DNA from: Chlorokybus atmophyticus
Lineage: Eukaryota; Streptophyta; Chlorokybophyceae; Chlorokybales; Chlorokybaceae
Length of the DNA: 64,000 bases
Assembly (NCBI GenBank): GCA_009103225.1
Contig: RHPI01001116.1
Span: 119,253 to 183,252, forward strand
Direction of reading: 5' to 3'
The notes under the pieces were generated by a model, which worked only from the letters and a program-made list of their open reading frames with translations, ran no database searches and was not told the origin of the DNA. How positions within the stretch are numbered: the first letter of the stretch is position 1; each line of letters begins with the position of its first letter. Position numbers and translations under genes: made by a program. Positions 1 through 10,701 of this stretch are shown in pieces.

Positions 1-279
1 CCCTTGCGCGGTTATGAAGTTCAAGCTATCTTCAAAAACACTTGGCGTTTATGAAGTTGAAAGCATGCCGAATTCAGCAGAGAAACAAACTGCTGGTACG
101 ATCCCTTTCCCTTAAGATACAAATGCTTCAAATGCTAAAGTATTCAGAATAGCGGTACTTAAAAAGAAAATACCCGTACAGAATACAACCACTGTTTGGC
201 TTTTGACCTAGCGGTGTCCTAGCGATTACCAAGCATAATCTGTCTGTGTTGGCATAATGTGTCTGGAGGGGGAGGGTGA
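1..279. other. No gene seen at left edge
   Basis: This is the 3' flank of the SF-assemblin gene, which ends at 280 on the minus strand. I see no coding exon, RNA gene or repeat here. Confidence 0.6.
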
Positions 280-1947
280 TCAGTTGTTGACGAGGCGGAG
301 GCCATCCTGCAGGGCGCGCGTATAGTCATTGAGCGCCTGTACTATCTGATCATCCTCTGATACGCGCTCCTCGCGTTCGCTGGCAACGAGTGCCTTGAGC
401 GTGGTGAGTTCAGCGGCTGTTTCTGCACGGAAGGCCTCGTCTGCGCGTGCGCGGGCGGCGAGGGACTCTCCGACCTCGCTGGCGACCTTGGCGACGGCGG
501 CCTCACGCGCGACGCGTTCGGCGTCAACCTTCTCCTGCACGCGCAGGACGTCCTCTCCGACGCGCTTGAGGACCACGGCCTCGCGCTCGAGGCGCGCCAC
601 GCGCTCGTCTTCGACGGCCGCGTGGGTCTCCTCCACCTGGGCTACCACGCCCTTGAGCTTAGATACGATGGATTGAGCGAGGTGCTCCATGTCCGCACGC
701 CTCTGCTCGCGCTCCTCGCGCAGAGCCGCGCTAACCTCACCGCACTGCCTGCCCACTGAATCCACCGCCGCCCTCAAACCCGTCGCCTGCGCGAAGTCTA
801 ATGTTAATCACACGTGCATGAACACGGAGGGTGCAGTGAAGTAACCATCACGCGCACTCACCGTGTCGCGCGCTTGTGCCGCGAGACGCTCCTGCACGGC
901 CTTGATCTCCGTGTCCACGGCAGCTCTCAAAGCTGAGTCCGCCTCACCTCTCCTCCTTACCTGCAGCGACAGTCTTAGTTGCACGCTCTTGACACATGCA
1001 CACACAACCACCCACCCGGGCACGCTCGCGCACAGACACACGCACGCGTGCGCACATGCACGCGCTCACTCACACATGCACACATGCCCATGTCTGCGCA
1101 CTCACACCCACACCACTACACCACACCCACCTCGTTCTCTAAGGTGCGTTCCATGCGCGCGACAGCCTCAGCAAGTGCTGCGCGTCGGGCTGCCTCAGCC
1201 TCGCGGCGTGCGGCCTTCTCGGCCTCGAGGTCCGTGTAGAGCGAGGCGAAGCGTTCGGCGACGCCGTTGCTGGCTTGGTGGTGAATCTTGGCAGACACGC
1301 CTCCGTTACCTCCGCCCATATTACCGTTGCCGCCCATGTTTGAGTATGACTTGGGGTGGTGGTGAGACATCGGCGCCTGGTGGTGGAATGACCGGCTGAA
1401 CCTGGCATTGCGTGTGGTTGTGTCAATTGATGTGTCAAACTACACAGCAAGGTTGGTACCGATAAAAGGGTAAAAGATACTGCTGTCTGTCTCACTGCTG
1501 TGCGTGTGAACAATTTGACCAAGTCGCATGCGTGCATTTGTGGCGTAGTGTAATGCAACATTAACTTGCAGTGTGAAGCTACATAAGCGGTTGGGTGATA
1601 GCTTGCTGTAACACAAGCATGTACACATCTGCGTGAAGCAGTTGTTGGACTGACCTTTCCTCAGGTCCCGGCCCAGCCATGGCAGCCTCGTAATACGTCG
1701 GCGCCGCCTGAAGCCGCTCGCCTCCCTGCTGCTGCTGCTGCTGTGGCTCCCAACTCGCAGCCCCCAACTTGTACGCCACTGAGCGCGTAGTGACGACCAG
1801 TGTGAGACTCAGGCCACAACATTGAAACGACGACTTTGAAATTACCAATAACAATGCACCAACCATGTACCCATGTCAACAGGAACAAGAACAGCAGACA
1901 AACTCACCGCCGCCGGCGCCGGCGCCGTTGCCGCTGTATGCGCGCAT
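280..1947 (-). CDS. SF-assemblin (striated fibre-assemblin)
   Basis: SF-assemblins form the striated fibres attached to flagellar basal bodies in algae and protists. Five exons (minus): 1947-1908, 1778-1655, 1401-1131, 960-862, 786-280. Phases close exactly and give about 346 aa. The start ATG is directly preceded by an in-frame TAA. The first ~115 residues form a Gly/Ser/His/Gln-rich, non-helical head with a Q6 run, MSHHHP and GGNGNMGGGNGG. The rest is one long alpha-helical coiled coil rich in E, R, A and V, ending with ALNDYTRALQDGLRLVNN, a typical SF-assemblin tail. The head is longer than in classical SF-assemblins (about 30 residues). The rod alone identifies the family. The two N-terminal exons rest on splice motifs and phase, so an internal start at MSHHH (1370) remains possible. 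Confidence 0.92.
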
Positions 1948-1948
1948 T

Positions 1949-4900
1949 TACCGCGCAAGTCTCCCTTTAAGAGGTTGCAAGACACTCCCCTAACCAAGAA
2001 CCCCTTTCACCTCACGCTCCACGCCGCCACTCCCTTACACCGCCCCCGCCGACGCCGCCGACCCCCCCAACACCAATACCGACACCTACACCTACACCAC
2101 CGCCCCAGTCAATGACATCGGAAACCCTAAACAAAAAACGGCGTCCCTTCCTTGTCGTCAAACAGCAGCAGTTGACCAGGCCGTACTAGGAGGATGATGG
2201 ATATAACCGACATCACATGTAAGGCAAGTTGTCAAGGGAGCAGATATCGCAGATGGGCAGTCATTTGTAACGGGCCGAGACGGGTTAGACGGAGTGGCTA
2301 AATCGGGCGCGCGTGGGCGCGGGAAGTCACGTGAGTCTCTCCGAGGCTGGCTGGGGATCTCCCACGAATTGCCTTCGGATTCATGGCCCATGACTGTAAT
2401 CACAAGATGGGCCGTATGTCCTAAGTGAGTAAGGCCCTTGACATAGGGGGTGCAGCTAAGGTTTTGACCCTCAAGCCATTGTGGCTGTTTTGTGAGCAGG
2501 TGTACTTTTAGCAGCAATGCAATGTGCTTATTGGAATATGCATATCATCAAGCGAACAAAAACGTACATGAAGTTCACAACGTGCAATGCAGCTAGTCTA
2601 AGCGCTTACACGGCGTTTATCCTTCATTAACCAGGCCTGTAATTCAAAAAGGCCTTGAAGATAGGCTTGTAGTTAAATGTGTCATGCATGTAGCCGCTAC
2701 ACTTTGCGCGCACGCACAAAGATGCGGCTTCAAGAGGCTATTGCGCGGCATAATTTGAATGTCGTTCATCGCTTAAAAGGAACGCTCGTTATTAACGCTA
2801 CCCACTGGAAGCACCTGCATAATGCGGGCCAACACGAGCTACTCAAAGATGCAATCAGCTAGCAACACATTACTAAACAACCGCTGTTAAACCCCCAAAG
2901 TTATATGCACCACCATCAAGCGAGCCGCAGGCTAAATCACTTGAGCAAAGGAATCCCATTGCGCATTTATCTGCTGCACATCCACCAACGCGGAGCCTGC
3001 ATGAGTGTTGAAGAATGCTACCCGTAGCATTGCAGTAGCACATGCAGATGCGGCCACGCCTTGGAGTCCCACTCCCACACAATTGCTCAACCATTAATGT
3101 AAGAAGCAGACCTGCTTGTCTAAAAGCTTGGTTGTACCATGGTAAAGCCTTGCAGCAACTGAAACAATGAAAGAAAAGCATGTATGAAAGTCGCGCAACA
3201 CCAGCTCAGTCGCTTGCTGGTTTTTATTGTTAATGACTATGAAAAGACGCAGCTGATAGTGCTGCAGCACAGCTTGCCAAATCGCTTCGATATGGCCCAT
3301 CTTGATTCATGGCCCTTGACTCAACGGCCATGAATCATATGTGATCCATTCAGAATTCCAATCCGCCCAATGTTTGACAACGAACGCAATGTGCAATCAT
3401 CATTGCATCAGTGCAAAAGTCGTGGGCTCGTAATCATCATTCATTGGCATCATTGTAATTTTGACATAATTTCATAACAACGTACATATTTCTTTGAAGT
3501 GTTAAAAACGTAGGTAAATGGTTTCTCACGCAAATGTGCATTGAGACGTAAAGAGCATAATGGCAGCGATGATACTCATACGTACATATAATTAGATATT
3601 ATATATCAGATTATGTGGCAAGCCACACGTGTTGCTTAAAGTGAGAGCTGAATTATGATGATATTCGCAAAGATACGAACTCAAGTACTTGAAATTTGGA
3701 TATGGTCAAATGCACACCCTTGTTACATAAATGCAAACGTAACTGTATTCTATGTTTTTGAGACGAAAAGCATAAAGTACGGTTAATTGATATTATTGAG
3801 ACAATTGCGATAAAATAAAACTTGTTAACATACAGTCGTGCGTCACGATATGCGTGTGTGCGGGTTGGCATTATCCTTTCATATTTAAAAGCATGCTAAA
3901 TATATATCACAAAATTGTACGGATTGAAATTAGCTGTCATGCCGCTGGTACAAAACAACTTGTGTATTTAAAACCCTTCAACTCGTCATGATGTTTGTCA
4001 TTCATTTTAATAGGACATAACACACGTTTATATGCTTGAGTCAACAGTTGCTGCGCGGGCTATATGTAACCGCATTGAGTCTGCTACGGCATTATAAGAC
4101 TTAAACATCTTCTGACACATCTGTCAAGATGGATTGAAATTTCGAAATGTTTTTGGTCATACAAATATCACAGTGACTCTTCTTGCAATCTTACGTTAAG
4201 GAGCTGTGAAATTGCAACAAGCTTACATTTGTTATACAAGCATTGTGTAGAGCCGGTGACGTCGGATCAGATGAATCTAAATCTATTAAATTTAGATTAA
4301 TTGATTAGTAAAGAACATCCCACCCGTGCTAAGAGTAGCGTTCTTCATGCAGACTTCCACTCTTATGACGGGGGCATTCCACCTGTCATTATTGCATAGT
4401 CTTAACACGAAGATTTGCAAATATATGATTGTATTGAAGACATGAGCAATACATGTATACTTTATTATGATAGAAATAATATACACTGTACCATTGAATG
4501 TTTATGTGTAACTGCTTATACGCTGCACGTGTGTTAATATAGGCAGATGTATATTATACGATCCAACCGTATGCACAAATGTTTTAATTATGCATGTATA
4601 CATATAAGATAAACATTATGACATTAGACATAATTTTGACATATGCAGATCATGTATGATTGTATTTGATAGTGTGTTAAATATGCATACACAAGACACA
4701 CTGTATAACATCAACCATAATCAATGTCTTGAGGTAATTACAACATGCGCATAAAATGTATGTGTCTGAATTTTGTTGCATACATCGTGATCGCTTTTTA
4801 TGCTATAATATGTGCACTTTATAACGATGTCAGCATAGTCAACCATGAGAAAGTTGACATGCTCACGATATTACATTACGTCAAGCGTATTGATTGTCAT

Positions 4901-5243
4901 CTGAGAAATGCAAACAATTGCACATATCGCCATGTAGTGACCAAAACCATGGATTGTGTTTATACTTCATTGCGTGACGGTCTGGGTACCTCTCCCAACG
5001 GGGAGTACAACACCAACATCACATGGTCAAAGCAAAGTTTGCTGCTCAACATTGGTATCAGGTAGCATCACTCTGAGTGATTCACTCACATTGAATGGCC
5101 AATTCACAAGGGTACAACAAGTTGTACAACAGCCTGTGTAAGCTACAAGTTTGCCTACAACGCCTGCTTGCGCGAAGCGACCCAAATTAGGGTTTCTATA
5201 TGCCAGCGTCTGCACGAGCGCGGTGGGGACGTCCTCCTCCGCA
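1949..5243. other. Intergenic, AT-rich; no gene recognised
   Basis: Divergent spacer between SF-assemblin and isocitrate dehydrogenase. From about 2150 to 3300 composition is mixed. From about 3400 to 5100 it is strongly AT-rich. Open frames here are short, lack GC-rich third positions and match no family. A small stem-loop (9-bp arms, AATCTAAAT/ATTTAGATT) lies near 4274-4297. Nothing else is evident. Confidence 0.6.
2324..2334. promoter_or_regulatory. AAGTCACGTGA E-box-like motif upstream of SF-assemblin
   Basis: CACGTG core embedded in AAGTCACGTGA, about 380 bp upstream of the SF-assemblin start codon. The same extended core occurs between the divergent UPF0193 and CCDC42-like genes. A role as a common site for flagellar genes is inferred. 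Confidence 0.35.
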
Positions 5244-7856
5244 ATGGCGACGGCGGCGGCGAGGTTGGTGAGGCGTCTCGCGGGCGGTCATGGGGCCGCG
5301 ACGCAATGGCTGGCTTCGACGTCTTCGACGAGCACCACCATCGCCGCCGCGGGAGCAGCGGGTTGGCAGCTGGTGAGTAGTTGAACCAGTAAAGTTGACG
5401 TTCACTGGTTTGCCACCCAATGCAGCACCACTGGCCGCCTCCTGTTTCAACTGGCCTGGTCTGATGAGAAGTTGCACCGTGGTATTGAAACACTCAGATA
5501 GCAGCACAGTGTTCAATACGTCTATATCAACCCTTGAGGACTGTTGCTTGCCTGCCACATGTGAGCGTTACTGCCCTTCAGCTTCAGTCTCTGCCAACAT
5601 GAACGACCAATTGCGCACATGGCTTCATTGTGTCGTGTTCAAGCGCTGAGTGCTTCAAACATGAAGCATGCGCAGTCAGAAGCGCTACTCTACCTGTCAA
5701 AACAGTCACAATGCACAATTGTGGTGTATACTGTTGCAAAGTTGCCTGAAGGTCAGCAGCTGGAAACTGTTGAGCTGCTTTTTCACAGTTGTCTTTCAAG
5801 TATGCCTTCCCACTTGGTCTCTGTTGGCCACTGACAGGGCCAAGTTTGCATGCATATTCCCGATTACATTCCCAGACGCATGCACTGGTCGATTAAAGTT
5901 GCTCTTGTGATTTACCCCTATCAATCTTGCATTGCGCGTTGCGTGAACACAATCCGTCATAGTCCCTGCGCAAAGTCACTCATGTTCATTACTTGTGCGT
6001 TGATTGACGTTACAAAGCGTACGTCGCTGCTTGCCAAATCGGGTTATAGGCACTTTGTTTCCATTCATTGCTTTGTTGCGTTCCCGCCAGATGCAAAGGC
6101 GCAATGTCACATACATGCCGACGCCAGGCGACTCGCAGACCCGCAAGGTCACGCTCATCCCCGGCGACGGCATCGGCCCAGAAGTCACGAGTACGTGTCT
6201 TGCTTGCAAACAGTCAGATCCACATGTATCTCTTTAAGTATGCATACTACGAGAGCATGAGACTGATGTGAGGGGACTGGTGCAGGAGTGTGATTTTCAA
6301 AAGTTAACTTTATATAGTGTGAAAGTGAATTGAGAAGAGTACAACATGTTGTGTGTGCACAGTGCTTACTCAGGGTGTTGAAGCGCTTTGTTGCGTGTTT
6401 GTTGTGCAGCGGCTGTGAAGCGGGTGGTGGCTGCCATGAACGCGCCTATCGAGTGGGAAGTGTTCAACCTCAGCGGCAGGGCTGAAGACGTGCCCACCGA
6501 GGTGGTGGCATCCATCAGGCGCAACCGAGTCTGCCTAAAAGGTGTGCAGCAGCTACGTCTAGCATGCGTGTCATAGGTGGCTGTTTTTACAATCAAGTCA
6601 GAACTCTCTTTCTTCAGGGACGCTGTTCACGCCGTTGGACGAGAAGAACACGTCCACGCAGTCAATGAACGTGCAGATCCGCAAGTCGCTCAACCTGTAC
6701 GCAAACCTCGTGCATGTGCACAACATACCCGGCCTGAAGACGCGCCACGACAATGTGGACATCGTCATCATTCGTGAGAACACCGAAGGCGAGTACAGCG
6801 GCCTCGAGCATGAGGTCGTCCCCGACGTGGTTGAGAGCCTCAAAGTTATCACAGAAACAGCCTCCATGCGCATGTGAGTGTGCAATTCACTTACTGTTAT
6901 CATGTTAATGTTTCAATGGATGTTGGTGGTGACCCTTTTGTCGTGTCATCAGTGCCGAGTATGCGTTTGAGTACGCATTCATGAACAACCGAAAGAAGGT
7001 GACGGCGGTGCACAAGGCGAACATCATGAAGCTGTGCGACGGGCTATTCCTGGAGTGCTGCCGGAAGGTCGCCAAGAGGTACCCACACATCAAGTACGAG
7101 GAGATGATCGTTGACAACACATGCATGCAGGTGGGTAAGGCTACCTCTGTGCGCGCGTGCGTTCATTCCGTCCATTGTGTGACATGTGAAGACTGATAGC
7201 TTGTCGGACATGTTTCAGCTTGTGAGCAGACCGGAGCAGTTTGATGTGATGGTGACGCCGAACTTGTACGGGAGCTTAGTGACGAACGTGGGCGCGGGTC
7301 TGGCTGGCGGGCCCGGGCTCATGCCTGGCGGGAATGTTGGTATGGGCGTTGCCGTCTTCGAACAGGCGAGTCACACCCGGTTGTTCCTTCAAACTCGTTG
7401 CGGTGTGTGCGATATTGGTTCGACGGAAGTTGTCGTGTGTATGTAGGGTGCACGCCATGTTGCCAAAGACATAGCCGGCCAGAACAAGGCCAACCCCACG
7501 GCCCTGCTATTGAGCGCCGCAATGATGTTCCGTTACCTCAAGGTGTGTGCACTTGGCTGAGCATGGGACACATGATGGGCGATACTCGCATCTGTACACT
7601 GAGTGTCATCTTGTTTATTGATCAAGTGTTGTTGGGCAGTTGGATAGCTTTTCTGATCGCTTGGAACGAGCCGTCATCAAGGTCATCAGTGAGGGCAGGG
7701 TACGCAACCTTGTGTTTTACCACAACAATAACAACACTACAAGTGGGTATGCGTGCACAACTGCACCTTTTTTTACAGGGGCGAACACGAGACCTGGGCG
7801 GGTACACCACTACGACCGAGTTCACAGACATGGTCATCAGCGAGCTCGCATCATGA
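5244..7856 (+). CDS. NAD-dependent isocitrate dehydrogenase, regulatory-type subunit (mitochondrial)
   Basis: Subunit of the TCA-cycle enzyme that oxidises isocitrate to 2-oxoglutarate with NAD. Nine exons: 5244-5372, 6091-6190, 6410-6541, 6618-6873, 6953-7130, 7219-7365, 7447-7542, 7640-7699, 7779-7856; 391 aa. Exon 1 encodes an Arg/Ala/Ser/Thr-rich mitochondrial presequence. Then come [53 protein letters not shown] and the C-terminal [12 protein letters not shown]. The [19 protein letters not shown] region resembles plant regulatory subunits rather than catalytic ones, so it should work in a hetero-oligomer with a catalytic partner not in this window. Exon 6 ends in a GC donor (CAG|GCGAGT). 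A TGTAA lies at 7993-7997. Confidence 0.96.
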
Positions 7857-8188
7857 CCATGTTGCAGCAGTAAACGGTGTACAGGTTCCTAACCCCTAAC
7901 CCACCTATTCGCTGAGATCTGGCCTGGCCTCATGATTGCTGCACTGCGATGACTGTTGCTGGGATCACATTCAAAGTTGTGCGTGCCACCGTTGTAACTC
8001 TAGCGCACACTCTAGGCATGTGTGACATAAGCTGTAGCTTCTTGCTCAAGGATGGTGGCTCTCCACAGCCTAAGTTTATTCTTTACAGTATTGCAATGTG
8101 GAGCCTGCTACACACCGTTTGAGAGCTGGCACTTGTGAGACTTTGCGATCGCTCAATATTTGCAGTTGTTACAACCCGACATGTCTAC

Positions 8189-9954
8189 CTACACGCCAAC
8201 TCCTTCCACTTGCCCCCCAAGCTGCCGTATCCTCCTCATCCTCACGCTGATCTCCCCCCGTATCTGCCCCTCGTACTTCTTCCCCTTTCCAAGACCGCGC
8301 ATCGCCTCGAGGAAGTCCTGCCACGCAATCTCATAAATTGCCACATTTGTCCCCAGGCTTGCCGTTCACTCACACACAACACAGTCAGCAAATACGCACA
8401 AGCACAGTTGCAGATACAACTGCATTCCCCACCTGACGCTCAGCGATCTGCGCCAGCAGCTCGTCCACGGCGGCTTCGGAGACGTTCGAGGTGGCGAGGA
8501 GACGGGACTCGGCAGCTGCACGAGCATCGGCATGAGCTGCACGGGCAGCCTCAGACGAGGCCATGGCTGCTAACTCCTCCGGGCTGCGGCCCAGGTCCTC
8601 CATCGCCTTGGGTAGAGAGAGTGAGGGTTGTTGGTGGTTGTGAAATGGTTATAGTTGGCTTGCAAAGTGAACTTGCAGGTGGTGGGGTCCATCAAAACAA
8701 GTGTATACAGACTGACATGTGTGCACACGAGCGCGTCCACACACGCCCACACATGCCCACATGCCCACACGCTCGCATGCACGTTCGCACATGCACACGC
8801 ACACACACGCGTACACACATGCGCGCAAACACGGTTACGATTGAGCACACCAACAAATCTGCACCCACACTTCGATTCTGCACACACACATGCACCGGCA
8901 CGCGCGGTTACACACAAGCGCACACATATACTTATACAATGCATATGCTTACACAATGCATGACCGCACACACAGACAAGACAGAGAGGAGATTGAAGCT
9001 AGCCATGTGGCAATGCAATCACCTTTGCTAGGCGCGCCTTCTCTGCATCACGGTCCATGCCAGGAACGCCTTGACCTCTGCATATGAACATGATCAAATC
9101 GGCGAGTGAGCGTGCCGACCCAAAGTGTTGCTGCTTCATTATGTTGGTCACTCTACAAGCACATGACGACTCTCCCCCTACACACCTGTAGTCCTCGCGC
9201 TCAAGTGGCGCATCGCGCACAATATCTGCCAACATTTTCTTCCCGCTGAATGATGTTGGCACGGGAGCTGGTTGTGACTCTGCCTGCATGCGCGTGAACA
9301 CAACATGTGTTGGTCTCATTGGTAAAAATGATGCCAATACTAACACCTCGTGTGCCTCACCTGGCGAGTGGCGCAGCGGGCACGGGTGCGGGCAGAAGGC
9401 CGGGCGTCGCCAGCGGGAAGGCACCCGGATTCTGTACAGACGTGTGTTTGTGTGTCGTGTGTGTACAGGCTTGGTTGTGTGGCACAACAACCTCCGTGAG
9501 TTTATGCTGCAGCTTACCGCAGATGGACTGACGCATGTGCTTGCGCTGAAGGTGGGTGAACCTGCTGTCGCTCAGCACACCTGCGTGTGATCAGAGTTAC
9601 TGTTATGCGGACTGATCCGCCTGCGTGATATGACCATGATTTACTCATAACTCGAAGGACGCTTGTTGCAACCAAGACCAAGTCCGTTGTTGTGACTATT
9701 GATCAAAGTACGCTGGCTGATGTGCGTGGGGGTGCGCGTGGGCGTGCATGTGTGATGGGTGTGTTGTGTGACTGCGACGTTGCTTGATGATGACCATGTT
9801 CACTCCGCAATGTGCGTGCGTGTGCTTATGCCCCTTGGCACTGTGTGCACACGTGTGTATCCATCCACTCACTGTCGAGCAGCTGTTGTGTCTGCCTCGT
9901 GAGAGATTCCCTTCGCCGCGGCGGCGCACGCATCCCAGACCCAAAGCTACCCAT
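8189..9954 (-). CDS. UPF0193 (EVG1 / C22orf23) family protein
   Basis: Family of unknown biochemical function; its phylogenetic link to cilia is an inference. Seven exons (minus): 9954-9873, 9580-9518, 9431-9361, 9283-9186, 9152-9023, 8606-8433, 8317-8189; about 248 aa (human family member 217 aa). Recognised from two blocks: the N-terminal QTQQLLD followed by SDSRFTHLQRKHM, and the C-terminal ELLAQIAERQDFLEAMRGLG followed by KGKKYEGQIRGEIS and RMRRIRQL. These align well with the family's QTQDL, FQQRHIMD, and EIQERKEFL/GKQY/EIS blocks. Middle joins are less certain: the 33-nt gap 9153-9185 is in frame and may be coding, and the last acceptor could lie 12 nt upstream. TGTAA follows the stop (minus strand, 8173-8169). 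Head-to-head with the CCDC42-like gene. Confidence 0.87.
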
Positions 9955-10027
9955 CACAAACGATGCTGTACGCCTCTACTTGATGAGCAGCAATCGGTAA
10001 AGGAACGACCAGTGATGAATTCAACCC

Positions 10028-10082
<55 letters not shown>
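10028..10082. repeat. (CT)n microsatellite in divergent promoter
   Basis: About 55 bp of nearly pure CT, with one TTT interruption, between the start codons of the UPF0193 and CCDC42-like genes. Confidence 0.9.
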
Positions 10083-10084
<2 letters not shown>

Positions 10085-10134
10085 GCCACCGCCCCGGACT
10101 CGCCTGTCTATGGAAAAATGACACCGCCGCCCAA

Positions 10135-10215
10135 GTCACGTGACCAGCGCCCGCGTTACGCTACGCAACCCGACAAGCCGTAACTCCGATACGCCCAACA
10201 GGCCAGGTCACGTGA
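10135..10215. promoter_or_regulatory. Bidirectional promoter with two GTCACGTGAC palindromes
   Basis: The 10-bp palindrome GTCACGTGAC occurs twice (about 10135-10144 and 10206-10215), about 71 bp apart, in the 350-bp spacer between two divergent cilia-type genes. An imperfect inverted motif GTTACG/CGCAAC lies between them (about 10155-10170), loosely like an RFX X-box. A joint regulatory role is inferred from position and symmetry only. Confidence 0.5.
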
Positions 10216-10304
10216 CGTGGCTGTCGTCCTCCACCTCCATCTCCCCCTCCCCCTCCTCCTCCTCCACCGCCTCCCCCGTCCCCCTCCTCCTCCTCCTCCT
10301 CCTC

Positions 10305-10669
10305 ATGGGTACCGGCGGCAAGAAGCAGCAGCTTGGCCGAGGAGGCGAGGTAGCGGGGGGAGAGTGGTTGGGGATGGGGGTGGGGGTGGGCGAGGGAAGG
10401 GAGACGGCGATGGACAGGGAGACGGCGGCGATGCTGGCCAAACTCGCAGACCTGGAAATCGACGCAGCAGGTGTGTGTGAGAGTGTCTGCTCCTTCCTGA
10501 AGTAATGAGTCAAGCGTGTACGACTACTGTTGGAGTAGTAGAGTCGCTGTGTACCCTGGTGAACTGGCATGGTGTTACTTTCGTACTGGGTGTGTGCATG
10601 CGTATCGTACCCATGCCACCAAGTTTCACCCGTCGTTTCGTAGATTGACAGCAACTCCTTACAAGCTAT

Positions 10670-10701
<32 letters not shown>

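Noticed and set aside
8135-9031. 298-aa plus-strand open frame
   Set aside because: It lies antisense to the UPF0193 exons and over CA-rich intron repeats; His/Thr-rich low complexity with no family likeness.
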